Part shown: one piece after another, positions 7,665-16,430 of the stretch
How positions within the stretch are numbered: the stretch's first letter is position 1
Layout: each line of letters starts with the position of its first letter
NCBI GenBank assembly: GCA_029265405.1
Contig: JAJUJI010000016.1
Span: 1 to 41,120, forward strand
Length of the DNA: 41,120 nt
Direction of reading: 5' to 3'
Origin: Clostridiales bacterium
GTDB taxonomy: Bacteria; Bacillota; Clostridia; Oscillospirales; Oscillospiraceae
The notes under the pieces: generated by a model
The model's input: the letters and a program-made list of their open reading frames with translations, nothing else
Told to the model about the DNA's origin: nothing
The model's database searches: none
Made by a program: the position numbers and the translations under genes

Positions 7665-9302
7665 CTATCTGTCCCACTTGTCGGCCAGCTTGTTGATCTG
7701 GTCGGCAAAGGCGCTTAAATCCCGGTTTGAGCCGCCGTAATTGCGCGCGATTACATCCATTAGCCGTCTTCCCGCAAGCAGCAGCCGCTGGTAGACGGGC
7801 GATTCCTTCCTCCTGGCGGCCTTGCCCTTCAAGCCGTGCGCGGCGGTAAGCTCGGCTTCCGCTCCTTCCTCTTCCAAATCGACTCCCGCCGAGGCAAACT
7901 CGCCCGCCAGCAGGTCATAAACCGCCGTAAATTTCGGCGCGACGGCGTCGAAGCCATCTGACCTCAGAGTTTCCGCAAAGCCGCGGCACACCTCGCTTTC
8001 GCCGTGCACTACGAATATTTTCTCCGGCTTCGGGTCAAAAGCGCGGGCGTATTCCAGAAGCCCGTCCCTGTCGGCGTGGGCGCTCAGCCCCCTGAAGCTG
8101 TAGATTTGGCATTTGACGGCTATGTCCTCGTTGAAAAGGCTTACCGTATCGACAGCCCTATCGGCCAATATGCGCCCGAGAGTGCCCTGCGCCTGATATC
8201 CGACAAAAACCACCGCGCATTCGGGCCTCCAAAGGTTGTACTTCAGATGGTGGCGTATGCGCCCGGCCTCGCACATGCCGCTGGAGGATATTATTACCTT
8301 CGGCTCCTTCATGTAGTTTATAGCCTTCGACTCGTCGGAGCTTTCCGTTATGTGCAGGTTGTCGAAGCTCAAATACTTTTTGCCTGATCTGATGACCGCA
8401 AGCGTATCCTCGTCCAGATAGCCTTCAAGGTCCCCTTCATAAATCTCCGTGGCGGCCCTGGCAAGAGGCGAATCGACGAAAACCGGAAAGTCTGGCGCGC
8501 TTTTTACCATGCCTTTTTCTTTAATCTCCCTCAGGCAATAGAGCAGCTCCTGCGTCCTTCCGACGGCAAAGGAGGGAAACACCACGTTTCCGCCCTTCGA
8601 CAGGGTTTGATCTATTATCTTAGCCAGTTCTTCCGTTGTGTCGTCCGGCGTTTCATGGTTCCTGTCCCCGTAGGTGGATTCCATAACCGCTATATGGGCT
8701 TCCCTTACATACTGGGGATCCCGTATGATGGGCTTGTTTTTGTTTCCTATGTCGCCGGAGAATACCAGCTTTTTCGTCTTTCCGTTCTCTGTGAGCCAGA
8801 GCTCCACGAAAGCGGAGCCCAGCAGATGCCCGGCGTCTGTAAAACGGAGTATTATTCCGTCGTCAAGCTCGTACTTCTCGCCGTACTCGCAGGAAACCGT
8901 CAGCTTAAGCGCGTCCTCAGCGTCCTGAAGGGTATAGAGCGGCTCCTCGTCCTTTCCCCCCGCCCGCTTGTTCTTTCGCGAATGCCAGCCGGCCTCTATT
9001 TCCTGGATATGAGCGCTGTCGCGCAGCATTATATCCAAAAGCTTAACCGTCGCGCCGGTCGCGAATATCTTGTTCCTGTAGCCCTGCTTTACAAGGAGCG
9101 GCAGCCGCCCCGAATGGTCGATGTGGGCATGGGTCACTATAACATAGTCTATCTTGTACGGAGCGAAGGGAAAATCCTGGCTGCCTTGGTTGTCGCCGCC
9201 CTGCACCATGCCGCAATCTATCAATATTCTCTTGCCGTTTACCTCAATGCCGTGGCAGCTGCCCGTTACCTCGCGGTCCGCGCCGTAAAAAGAAAGCTTC
9301 AT
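7665..9302 (-). CDS. Beta-CASP metallo-beta-lactamase-fold RNase/hydrolase (CPSF73/YSH1-like)
   Basis: A 545-aa zinc-dependent nuclease of the MBL/beta-CASP family, cytoplasmic, probably acting on RNA. The zinc motif HAHIDH is at 58-63. Further metal or active-site motifs are DAGHLLGS (157-164), FSGDIG, the beta-CASP FPSFAVGRTQEL block, SSSGMCEAGR, LSAHADRDGL and the VHGE motif. The core ends near residue 465 and is followed by a charged tail of about 80 aa that I do not recognise. The start ATG 9302 has AAGGCGG about 10 nt upstream. It is transcribed alone from the promoter at 9459-9486 with a leader of about 150 nt. Bacterial members are often annotated as exonucleases; RNA against DNA specificity is not shown by the sequence. 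Confidence 0.88.
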   Translation of the reverse strand: MKLSFYGADREVTGSCHGIEVNGKRILIDCGMVQGGDNQGSQDFPFAPYKIDYVIVTHAHIDHSGRLPLLVKQGYRNKIFATGATVKLLDIMLRDSAHIQEIEAGWHSRKNKRAGGKDEEPLYTLQDAEDALKLTVSCEYGEKYELDDGIILRFTDAGHLLGSAFVELWLTENGKTKKLVFSGDIGNKNKPIIRDPQYVREAHIAVMESTYGDRNHETPDDTTEELAKIIDQTLSKGGNVVFPSFAVGRTQELLYCLREIKEKGMVKSAPDFPVFVDSPLARAATEIYEGDLEGYLDEDTLAVIRSGKKYLSFDNLHITESSDESKAINYMKEPKVIISSSGMCEAGRIRHHLKYNLWRPECAVVFVGYQAQGTLGRILADRAVDTVSLFNEDIAVKCQIYSFRGLSAHADRDGLLEYARAFDPKPEKIFVVHGESEVCRGFAETLRSDGFDAVAPKFTAVYDLLAGEFASAGVDLEEEGAEAELTAAHGLKGKAARRKESPVYQRLLLAGRRLMDVIARNYGGSNRDLSAFADQINKLADKWDR

Positions 9303-9458
9303 TTGCCATATCCGCCTTATACTTATTATTTATTGCGCCTCAATCCAGCCCGTATTGCAAACCGGTGCCCGACAGACCGGCAAAGCGCTATTTTATATTG
9401 CTTCCGTATTTTTCTGCTGCGGCCTTATCGCGCTTCGGCGTTTTCCCGCACTTCCTAA
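9303..9458 (-). other. Long 5' leader of the beta-CASP gene
   Basis: About 150 nt between the promoter and the ATG. It contains a possible GCCGGT/GCACCGG hairpin near 9363-9385 and a GC-rich patch near 9420-9450. No riboswitch class that I know matches. Confidence 0.35.
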
Positions 9459-9486
9459 ATTATAAGCTTATTTTAAATTTAGTCAA
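9459..9486 (-). promoter_or_regulatory. Sigma-A promoter for the beta-CASP nuclease gene
   Basis: Minus strand: -35 TTGACT (9486-9481), 16-bp A/T-rich spacer, -10 TATAAT (9464-9459). Confidence 0.75.
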
Positions 9487-9497
9487 TAAAATTGCAA

Positions 9498-9821
9498 CTA
9501 TTCGAGACCTTTTGCAATGCGTGTAAAATCTGCGGGCGGGGCGCCGTTAAAGCTGCCCCGCCCACGCTGGTCCGAAGATAACCGGAGGCTGTTTGGATTG
9601 TACCGAACTGCTTTATAGAGCCGTCTGTAAAGCCTTTCCGGTGAACAAAGCCTCCGGCCCGGTCCTTCGGTTATCCGGCATATCGTCCACCTTCTTTCGG
9701 CGACATGGTAAAACGCCGCTTCTCGGTTGTCAGTGTTTTGCAATCTTTAGTTTATCTCATGATTTATATTCGCCATGCGCTCTATGTACCAGCAGCTTTC
9801 GTCAAACCGCAAAAGACTGCC
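9498..9821 (-). ncRNA. Structured non-coding stretch downstream of rpoD (3' UTR or small RNA candidate)
   Basis: This stretch has no protein I recognise; the two ~80-aa frames across it look like chance. On the minus strand CCGAAG (9670-9665) can pair with CTTCGG (9577-9572), and CGGAGGCT (9656-9649) with AGCCTCCG (9590-9583), enclosing about 60 nt. An alternative outer pairing is GATAACCG (9577-9584) with CGGTTATC (9668-9675), which excludes the first. A GC-rich hairpin follows (GGGCGGGGC 9534-9542 with GCCCCGCCC 9555-9563), then ATTTTA. The layout suggests a folded RNA with its own end, or a structured rpoD 3' UTR. No 6S, SRP or tmRNA signature was found. Confidence 0.4.
9534..9563 (-). terminator. 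GC-rich terminator-like hairpin after rpoD
   Basis: A perfect 9-bp stem GGGCGGGGC/GCCCCGCCC with a 12-nt loop. On the minus strand it is followed by GCAGATTTTA, a weak U-tract. It is the most likely end of the dnaG-rpoD transcript. Confidence 0.5.
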
Positions 9822-11144
9822 TTAATTCAGAAAATCCTTGAGCTTCTTTGATCTTGAAGGATGGCGCAGCTTGCGCAGAGCCTTAGCTTCTATCTGGCGT
9901 ATGCGCTCGCGAGTCACGTTGAACTCCTTCCCGACCTCCTCCAGTGTGCGCGTACGCCCATCCTCAATTCCGAAGCGGAGAATCAGAACCTTTTTCTCCC
10001 TTTCGGTCAGGGTATCCAGCACGCTCATGAGCTGCTCCCGCAAAAAAGTGAAGCTGGCCGCCTCGGCCGGCTCCGAAGCGTCCTCGTCGGGTATGAAGTC
10101 GCCCAGGTGGCTGTCCTCCTCCTCTCCTATGGGCGTCTCCAGCGAAACGGGCTCCTGGGCGATTTTTAGTATATCTCGCACCTTGTCGGGAGTCATGTTC
10201 ATTTCCTCGGCCACCTCCTCCGGGGTGGGATCGTGGCCCAGCTCCTGAAGCAGCTGGCGCGATACCCTGATGACTTTGTTGATGGTCTCCACCATATGCA
10301 CGGGGATCCTAATGGTCCTTGCCTGGTCGGCTATGCTGCGGGTAATGGCCTGCCTTATCCACCAGGTGGCATAGGTGGAGAACTTATAGCCCTTCGTATA
10401 GTCGAATTTTTCGACGGCCTTTATCAGTCCCAGATTGCCCTCCTGTATCAGGTCAAGGAAAAGCATGCCGCGTCCCACGTAGCGCTTGGCTATGCTCACC
10501 ACAAGGCGCAGGTTGGCCTCGGCCATGCGCCGGCCGGCGCTTTCGTCGCCCTCGGCCATGCGCTGCGCGAGCACTATTTCTTCTTCGGGCGTCAGCAGGC
10601 TGACCTTGCCTATCTCCTTGAGGTACATTCTTACCGGATCGTCTATGCTGAAGGCCTCCGCAAGAGTATCCGTAGCCGCGATTTCCTCGTCGGTTATTTC
10701 CTCCAGCTCCGCCAGCTCCTCCAAATCGGCCTCGTCTGGCAGCTCGTCGGGGAGCAGTTCCTCAAGCATGAGAGTGTTGAATTCTTCGTCAACCGTCTCG
10801 ATGCCCGCATTGTCCACGCTTTCAAACAGCTTGTCCGCCGCCTCCGCATCCAGATGCAGCTCCTCAATGACCTCCATTATTTCCCGAACCGTCAGCGAGC
10901 CGCTCTTTTTCCCCTTTTCAATAAGCTGCTGCATCCTCGCTTCCGGAGTGCAGGGCTTTTTATCGTTCTGGCAGCATTCGCAGTCTCCTTTTGACTCCTC
11001 GAGCTCATCGCTCTTTTGCTCCGCGATGTTTTTAGCGTTTTTTTTCTTTTCCTCCGCCTTATGCTTTGCCAGGAACGCGTCCGCCTCCGCCTCAAGCTGC
11101 GCGGGCGTGGGCTCGCCCTCGGGTACAATCGGTTTCTTTCCCAT
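9822..11144 (-). CDS. rpoD: Primary RNA polymerase sigma factor SigA/RpoD
   Basis: A 440-aa housekeeping sigma-70 factor. The acidic sigma 1.1-like region occupies residues 80-165. Region 1.2 ([11 protein letters not shown]) is near 168-178. Region 2 ([16 protein letters not shown] to [15 protein letters not shown]) contains the -10 recognition helix. Region 3 follows, and region 4.2 carries the C-terminal helix-turn-helix [20 protein letters not shown] that reads -35. The first 70 residues are a Lys/Glu-rich extension holding an unusual four-cysteine group: C55, C57, C58, C65. The start ATG lies only 4 nt after the dnaG stop, with AGGATA-type ribosome binding sequence inside the dnaG end, so the two are translationally linked as in the classical macromolecular-synthesis operon. 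Functional assignment is secure. Confidence 0.97.
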   Translation of the reverse strand: MGKKPIVPEGEPTPAQLEAEADAFLAKHKAEEKKKNAKNIAEQKSDELEESKGDCECCQNDKKPCTPEARMQQLIEKGKKSGSLTVREIMEVIEELHLDAEAADKLFESVDNAGIETVDEEFNTLMLEELLPDELPDEADLEELAELEEITDEEIAATDTLAEAFSIDDPVRMYLKEIGKVSLLTPEEEIVLAQRMAEGDESAGRRMAEANLRLVVSIAKRYVGRGMLFLDLIQEGNLGLIKAVEKFDYTKGYKFSTYATWWIRQAITRSIADQARTIRIPVHMVETINKVIRVSRQLLQELGHDPTPEEVAEEMNMTPDKVRDILKIAQEPVSLETPIGEEEDSHLGDFIPDEDASEPAEAASFTFLREQLMSVLDTLTEREKKVLILRFGIEDGRTRTLEEVGKEFNVTRERIRQIEAKALRKLRHPSRSKKLKDFLN

Positions 11145-11148
11145 ATCC

Positions 11149-12903
11149 TTATCCTCTTCCGCCTTTCTCTTCTTTCATCTTTTTGACTATTTCCGCCAAA
11201 TCGGAGCTGCTGAGAACCCTCTCCCTCCTGATTACCCTTATGTAATCCTCGAGCGCTCTCCTTGATTCGCCGGAGGCTTCCGGCTTTTCCAATATTTCTG
11301 TAAGATGCGAGGCTTCCGCCGCATCCAGCGGCGCCGTTATGGCTGGCGGCGAAAGGCTCCTGTTTTCCGCCGCCCTGCGGCGTATCTCCCCGTATATCCT
11401 CCCGAGGAATGGCGATGTGAATTCCTCTTCGGCCAGCTCGCAGCCGTCTATGAGCGACGTATCCCTCAGAAGCAGCCTTATTACTCCCTCTTCGGCCATG
11501 GCGCTGCGTACATTTTCGTATTTCAGGCTCCGTTCTCTGGGCTGAACCTGCCGCTCCGGCCTCAGGGCTTCCCTCTCATGCCGCTTTTTTTCTTCGCGCC
11601 GCTTCTTCCCGGCCGTACGGCTCACCTCATCAAGCACCGACTGGAGAGATACCCCGGCGGCCTGGGCCGTCTTTGCCGCGTAAACCTCCCGCTCCACCGG
11701 GGAATCCAGGCCCGCCAGCTCCTCAACGGCGCTCTTTAAATACTCGACTCTGTCCTCGTCCTTGGTAAGGTTATAACGGCTCTGCAGGGCCATAAGCTTG
11801 TAGTCCATTCCTGTTCCGCTGCCCTTGAGCAGCTTTTCAAAAGCCTCCGCCCCGTATTGCTTTATGAAATCGTCCGCGTCGCACTTTACCGCCATTCCGT
11901 TCTCTATCCTGTCGGGCAGTTTGAGCACCCTTACCGAAAAATCTGAATTTTTCAGTATCTCCAAGGCTCTTTCCGTGGCCTTCTGCCCGGCCGGGTCGTT
12001 GTCGTAGCATATTACTATTTCCTTGCAGAAGCGGGAAATAAGCCGCGTCTGCTCGACTGTCAGCGAGGTGCCCATGGAGGCCACCGCGTTGTCAAAACCG
12101 GCCTGATGCAGGGTCACCACGTCTACATTGCCCTCGCACAGTATTATATTGCTCCGCTTAGTGTTTTTTGCCAGGTTGATCCCGTATAGAGCGCGCCGCT
12201 TTGAAAAGACCGGCGTTTCCGGGCTGTTCAGATATTTCGGCTCGGCATCGCCTATGGCCCTGCCTCCGAAGGCTATCACGTCTCCGCGCACGTCTATTAC
12301 CGGAAACATAAGCCTGTCGCGAAACCTGTCGTATACCTTTCCTTCCCTTCTTACCGCCAGCCCGGCCCGCTCAAGCTCCTCCCTGGCGTAGCCCTTTTCG
12401 GCCATCGCTTTAATCAGCCCGTCCCATGAATCGGGCGCCGCCCCCAAACCGAAGCGCACGGCGGTTTTCATCGTGATGCGGCGCTTTTCAAGGTATTCCG
12501 CCGCCCGCCGGCCGGCCTCGGAGTTCAGATTCGCGTGAAACCATCTCGCGGCCTCCCTGTTGAGCTCAAGCATGCGCCGCCTCAGCTTCGGGAGCTCATC
12601 GTCCCTCTCATCCTCCGGAACAGTCATGCCTGCGCGCCGGGCAAGGAAATGCACAGCGTCGGCATAACCGAGGTTTTCAATGGACATTATAAAATGGATC
12701 ACGCCGCCTCCGGCGCCGCAGCCGAAGCAATGGTATGCCTGCCTGTCGGCCGAAACGTAAAAGGAAGGCGTCCTTTCATTGTGGAAGGGGCACAACCCGG
12801 CGTATTCGCCGCCTCTGCGGCTCAGGCGCACGTAAGATGAAACCACGTCTACTATATCGCTGCGCTCCACAAGCCTGTCTATAAAGCTTTCCGGAATCGC
12901 CAA
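11149..12903 (-). CDS. dnaG: DNA primase
   Basis: A 584-aa primase that makes RNA primers at the replication fork. The N-terminal CHC2 zinc finger uses C38, H41, C59 and C62. The catalytic core follows, with TOPRIM residues Glu257 (ILCEGNVD) and Asp301/Asp303 (YDNDPAG). The C-terminal ~150 aa form the helical DnaB-helicase-binding part. The start is TTG 12903 with an AGGGGG ribosome binding site 8-10 nt upstream. It is followed 4 nt later by rpoD and preceded by dgt after a 189-bp gap that should contain the dnaG promoter (AT-rich, 12960-13010). Confidence 0.96.
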   Translation of the reverse strand: MAIPESFIDRLVERSDIVDVVSSYVRLSRRGGEYAGLCPFHNERTPSFYVSADRQAYHCFGCGAGGGVIHFIMSIENLGYADAVHFLARRAGMTVPEDERDDELPKLRRRMLELNREAARWFHANLNSEAGRRAAEYLEKRRITMKTAVRFGLGAAPDSWDGLIKAMAEKGYAREELERAGLAVRREGKVYDRFRDRLMFPVIDVRGDVIAFGGRAIGDAEPKYLNSPETPVFSKRRALYGINLAKNTKRSNIILCEGNVDVVTLHQAGFDNAVASMGTSLTVEQTRLISRFCKEIVICYDNDPAGQKATERALEILKNSDFSVRVLKLPDRIENGMAVKCDADDFIKQYGAEAFEKLLKGSGTGMDYKLMALQSRYNLTKDEDRVEYLKSAVEELAGLDSPVEREVYAAKTAQAAGVSLQSVLDEVSRTAGKKRREEKKRHEREALRPERQVQPRERSLKYENVRSAMAEEGVIRLLLRDTSLIDGCELAEEEFTSPFLGRIYGEIRRRAAENRSLSPPAITAPLDAAEASHLTEILEKPEASGESRRALEDYIRVIRRERVLSSSDLAEIVKKMKEEKGGRG

Positions 12904-13092
12904 AGCCCGTCCCCCTTTTTTCTTTTTCAGACCTGCGGCGTTCGTACATTATTATATCTGCCGTCATGTAAATTTATAATGTAATATTTTAAAGATTCTA
13001 TAAATATATGTAAGTCAAGCCGTAGTTAAGACAGGCTCTCGCGCAAGCTCCGGCGTATAGCCGAAGGCAAGCGGCCATGCTGTCGCGAACTA

Positions 13093-14133
13093 TCACTTGA
13101 GGCTCCAGCCGCTCGGTATAAACAATTCCCCGTATTTATATACCGCGTACTGGTCGGTCATGCCCGCTATATAGTCGCAGACTGCCCGTTCTTCCCCGTC
13201 TTCCTGAGCAACCTTTACATAGTCGGCCGGAAGGCGGGAAATATCCTTCAAGTAGTACAAATACAGGCCCTCAATTATCCCCTTTACCTTGCTTTCCTCC
13301 GCCTTAGCCTTTGGGTTTTCATACACCGCCGCAAACATGAAGGCCCTGAACTCCCTCATCGCCTCCCCTACAGCAGGGCTGAGCATGATATCATCTCCGG
13401 AGGCTTCCACCGCGTCCCTTATGACGGTGTCTATTCGCTCGCCGTAGCTTTCTCCCAGCGCCTGGCGGACGCCGAGCGGAATATCGCCCTCCGACATTAT
13501 GCCGGCCCTTACCGCGTCGTCGGTATCGTGGTTGACATACGCTATCCTGTCGGAGAGGGCGACTACCCGGCCCTCCAGCGTGCCCGGTTTTTGCGGCCCC
13601 GTATGGCATGCAATGCCGTCCAGCACCTCGAGGCTGAGATTGAGTCCCGCGCCGCTTTTTTCCAGTCTTCTTACCACTCTAAGGCTTTGCTCGTTATGCC
13701 GGAAGCCTTCGCTATGTATCTCGTTGAGCGCCCTCTCCCCCGCGTGGCCGAAGGCCGTATGTCCAAGGTCGTGCCCTAAGGCGATAGCCTCGGTCAGATC
13801 CTCGTTGAGCCCCAACGCACGCGAAATCGTCCTTGCTATTCGGGAAACCTCCAGCGTATGCGTCATCCGCGTCCTGTAATGATCCCCCTCTGGCCTTAAA
13901 AAAACCTGCGTCTTATGCTTGAGGCGCCTGAAGGCCTTGGAATGCACTATCCTGTCCGTGTCCCTCTGGAAACAGGTGCGGATGCGGCAAGGCTCTTCCG
14001 CCCTTTCCCTGCCGACGGACAGGGCGGCAGGGCAGGCTCTTGGAGATAAAATAAACCTTTCCAGCTCCTCTCGCTTTTCCCTCGGGCAGGGAGCACCCGA
14101 TACGCCCGCTCCTGTTTTTTTATCGTCGCGCAA
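13093..14133 (-). CDS. dgt: Deoxyguanosinetriphosphate triphosphohydrolase-like protein (HD domain)
   Basis: A 346-aa HD-superfamily dNTPase that splits dGTP (or other dNTPs) into nucleoside and triphosphate. The HD metal site is visible as His92 (MTHTLEV), the HDLGH motif with H121 and D122, and a downstream RIAYVNHD Asp region. The start chosen is TTG 14133, because GGAGGTG lies 5-6 nt upstream; longer frames to ATG 14148 or 14268 have no ribosome binding site. The length matches short Dgt-like proteins (about 330-350 aa). dgt-dnaG-rpoD is a common gene order in Clostridia, which supports the call. The exact dNTP preference cannot be read from the sequence. Confidence 0.92.
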   Translation of the reverse strand: MRDDKKTGAGVSGAPCPREKREELERFILSPRACPAALSVGRERAEEPCRIRTCFQRDTDRIVHSKAFRRLKHKTQVFLRPEGDHYRTRMTHTLEVSRIARTISRALGLNEDLTEAIALGHDLGHTAFGHAGERALNEIHSEGFRHNEQSLRVVRRLEKSGAGLNLSLEVLDGIACHTGPQKPGTLEGRVVALSDRIAYVNHDTDDAVRAGIMSEGDIPLGVRQALGESYGERIDTVIRDAVEASGDDIMLSPAVGEAMREFRAFMFAAVYENPKAKAEESKVKGIIEGLYLYYLKDISRLPADYVKVAQEDGEERAVCDYIAGMTDQYAVYKYGELFIPSGWSLK

Positions 14134-14255
14134 GCCTGTCACCTCCATATTAATTATATACGCAAAAAAACGCTTTTTCCCTTTATTTTTAAAGAATATT
14201 CCGGTTGTTTTTTGGGCTCGGCCTTGACTGCACGGCTTTTTGCCGCTTATAACCC

Positions 14256-14284
14256 TTGACAAAAGCACACTGTTGATATAGAAT
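14256..14284 (+). promoter_or_regulatory. Sigma-A promoter of the type IV pilus operon
   Basis: -35 TTGACA (14256-14261), 17-bp spacer, -10 TAGAAT (14279-14284). The leader of about 120 nt contains a CGCTGA/TCAGCG mini-hairpin near 14345-14365 before the ribosome binding site GGGAGGAGG of the first gene. Confidence 0.75.
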
Positions 14285-14412
14285 GTTAATCTTAAAGGGG
14301 TATGGTTATATAATATTTAACTTGTTTATTTTCAGTTTATATTGCGCTGATAGTATTTTCAGCGTGACAGACGTATTCCCGCGTATTTTGGCAGGCTTGG
14401 GAGGAGGCACGT

Positions 14413-14778
14413 ATGGACGCAAAGCTGACAAAGAAGCGTTCGTTTAAAAACATTTTCCGGCTGAGCATCGACAAAAAGCTTGTCGTCTGCTTTGCTTTGC
14501 TCGCCGCGGCGCTCTGGGTCTGCCTTTATATATTCAGGAACTGGGAGGCCGCCGCCTCAATCACAGTGATCGTCTCCGTCCTGTTCTTTCTCCTGGTCAG
14601 GCGCATGATTGTCATACCGCTTAAAAAGCTCACGCTTTCGGTCATTGAAAGCAGGCATACTCCGAAGGGCTTTGAGTATACCCCGCCGGATATACGCACC
14701 GGCGACGAGCTGGAGCTGCTTGCCGACGCCTTCAAGCGCATGGCGGACGACATAAACGCTTCAGGCGGCGGCAAATAG
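14413..14778 (+). CDS. Small HAMP-domain membrane protein
   Basis: A 121-aa protein with two membrane segments (about 24-41 and 47-65) and a C-terminal HAMP signature: PLKKLTLSV after the second membrane helix, then GDELELLADAFKRMADDI. HAMP normally links a sensor to a kinase, cyclase or methyl-accepting domain, but nothing follows here: the protein stops right after HAMP. The loop between the membrane helices is only a few residues, so there is no external sensor domain. It has a strong ribosome binding site (GGAGGAGG) and leads the pilus operon, 27 nt before the ligase-like gene. It could be a free HAMP adaptor or the remnant of a chemoreceptor or kinase. Confidence 0.75.
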   Translation: MDAKLTKKRSFKNIFRLSIDKKLVVCFALLAAALWVCLYIFRNWEAAASITVIVSVLFFLLVRRMIVIPLKKLTLSVIESRHTPKGFEYTPPDIRTGDELELLADAFKRMADDINASGGGK

Positions 14779-14805
14779 CGCCCTATTTTAAGGAGTGAGC
14801 TGCAG

Positions 14806-16200
14806 ATGGATGCCAGAAAGAAGTTCATCCCCGCCGAGCTGACCAAGCGCGTCACCGCGCGGGAGGCTTATGCATATTGCGGCGAGTTTACGGCTTTCTT
14901 TCTGCTTTTGCTATATGTGCTCACGCCCGCCGCCGCTTTCGTACTGTCTTTTATCCTGCGTTTTCCCGCCGCCTTCCTTCTTCATGACTTCTTCATGGCC
15001 ATAGGCGCCATGCTGATTGCTTTCGCGCTGGCGGCAATCTGCTTTGCGGCGCGCGGAGCAAATTTAGGCTCAGTTTTACGCTATGTCCGCCGCAAGCCGC
15101 AAGCGGCTTTTTTCGCTCTATTCCTCGTATGGGCTGGCATTTCCGCGCTGCTGGCTGAGGATCTTGAAACCGCTTTTTGGGGAACCGCCTTTCGTTACAA
15201 CGGCTTCTTCACATATATGGTATACTCGGCCTCGGCAGTCGCCTGCTCCAACGTTAAAAGCGGTAAGCTCAGGAAGCTTCTACTTTTCTGCTTCGCCGGG
15301 GTTTCTGTTGTTTTATGTCTTGTGATGCTGGGGCAAAACTACGGTCTTGAGTTTATAACAAGCATAAACGGGAGCAGAAATCAGTCTGTTTTTCTGAATC
15401 CCAACCATTTCGGGTACTTTCTGGCCATGTCCATTGTTCTGCTCGGCGGAGCTACTGTCTGCCAAACCCGCATTCTCCCCGCCGCGACGGCGGGCCTTTT
15501 ATTTGTGTTTGAAGCCTGGGTGCTGACTTTGAACGATACCTTCGGCGCCCAGGTGGCAGTTTTCCTCGCTTTGCTTCTAATGCCCCCGGCATACCGGCTG
15601 CTGGCTGCCCGCCGGCGCACCCTTATCTCGCTTATTCCGCTTGTACTATTTTCCGCCGTATATGTGCTGACCGGCTCTCTCGGTGCCGGCAGACGCGGAA
15701 GCGACGCGATTAGCCTTCTTGGAGACGCCAAATCCATAATCGGCGGGGTCGTGTCGGGAGGCCAGGCGCAGACGGAAAAGAGGGAGCTTGCCAACGGCGA
15801 CAGGTTCAGCCTCTGGGTCGCCGCGGCGGGCTATGCGGCCGAAAAGCCCGTTCTCGGCTGGGGGCCCGATTCCCTCGGCCCTCTTTTTGAGGCGGACGGC
15901 TTTAAAAACACAGCCGCCCACAACGAATACATACAGCTTGCCGCCGAAACGGGCTTCCCGGGCCTTCTTTTTTATCTTGCAGGCCTTGCTTCGGTATTTG
16001 CGGTTAATTTAAAGGCCGTTCGTTCCGCTTACTATAACGGCGGCGTCAGGCTTTCGCCCTATTCGGTCGTCGCCGCCGGCTCGGCCCTGTCTTACCTTAT
16101 ATCGGCTTTTTTCGGAGTATCGTTATCATATACGGCTTCTTTTTGCTTCGTCCTGCTTCCGCTTGGCTCTATTTGCATAGAAAAAGACAATATGTCGTAG
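14806..16200 (+). CDS. O-antigen ligase / Wzy-type polytopic membrane protein
   Basis: A 464-aa integral membrane protein with about 11-12 hydrophobic segments. The periplasmic/external loop near residues 300-375 ends in the O-antigen-ligase (Wzy_C) signature GWGPDSLGPLF...AHNEYIQLAAETGFPG. Family members move polysaccharide or oligosaccharide units from a lipid carrier to an acceptor, and PglL/PilO-type members glycosylate pilins. The start ATG 14806 has AAGGAG 10 nt upstream. Its position between the operon head and the pilin, in an organism with no sign of LPS genes here, makes pilin glycosylation the best guess (inference). Cell-wall polysaccharide polymerase is the alternative. Confidence 0.8.
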   Translation: MDARKKFIPAELTKRVTAREAYAYCGEFTAFFLLLLYVLTPAAAFVLSFILRFPAAFLLHDFFMAIGAMLIAFALAAICFAARGANLGSVLRYVRRKPQAAFFALFLVWAGISALLAEDLETAFWGTAFRYNGFFTYMVYSASAVACSNVKSGKLRKLLLFCFAGVSVVLCLVMLGQNYGLEFITSINGSRNQSVFLNPNHFGYFLAMSIVLLGGATVCQTRILPAATAGLLFVFEAWVLTLNDTFGAQVAVFLALLLMPPAYRLLAARRRTLISLIPLVLFSAVYVLTGSLGAGRRGSDAISLLGDAKSIIGGVVSGGQAQTEKRELANGDRFSLWVAAAGYAAEKPVLGWGPDSLGPLFEADGFKNTAAHNEYIQLAAETGFPGLLFYLAGLASVFAVNLKAVRSAYYNGGVRLSPYSVVAAGSALSYLISAFFGVSLSYTASFCFVLLPLGSICIEKDNMS

Positions 16201-16282
16201 GATGATCTATAAAAATAATCTATAATTAGCGAATTTGCCAATTTAATCTATTAAATTTCGTCTATTTTTTGATTTTTCTCGC

Positions 16283-16311
16283 TTGATTATTTATATTGCA
16301 GCATATATAAT
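16283..16311 (+). promoter_or_regulatory. Promoter before the pilin gene
   Basis: -35 TTGATT (16283-16288), 17-bp spacer, -10 TATAAT (16306-16311), in a very AT-rich 230-bp gap. It gives a leader of about 110 nt. It would allow the pilin to be expressed far above the other pilus genes. Confidence 0.7.
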
Positions 16312-16430
16312 TACCTCAATTTGTTGAATATTGTCGTTTTATGCCATATTTGTTCCGACGGCGTTTTCATTTTCCTAAACAAACGGTACTGGTTATTGGA
16401 AAGAGCTTAGTGCTATTTGGAGGGAAATAA

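Noticed and set aside
9498-9841. Two frames of about 80 aa (one per strand) downstream of rpoD
   Set aside because: No recognisable domain, no convincing ribosome binding site, and the DNA is better explained by paired RNA structure.
13093-14268. A longer 391-aa form of the dGTPase
   Set aside because: The extra N-terminal 45 residues are basic and unlike the family, with no ribosome binding site; TTG 14133 has GGAGGTG at the right distance.
16312-16430. c-di-GMP riboswitch before the pilin gene
   Set aside because: The conserved tetraloop-receptor and GCAA-type core of class I and the class II core are not visible in this AT-rich leader.
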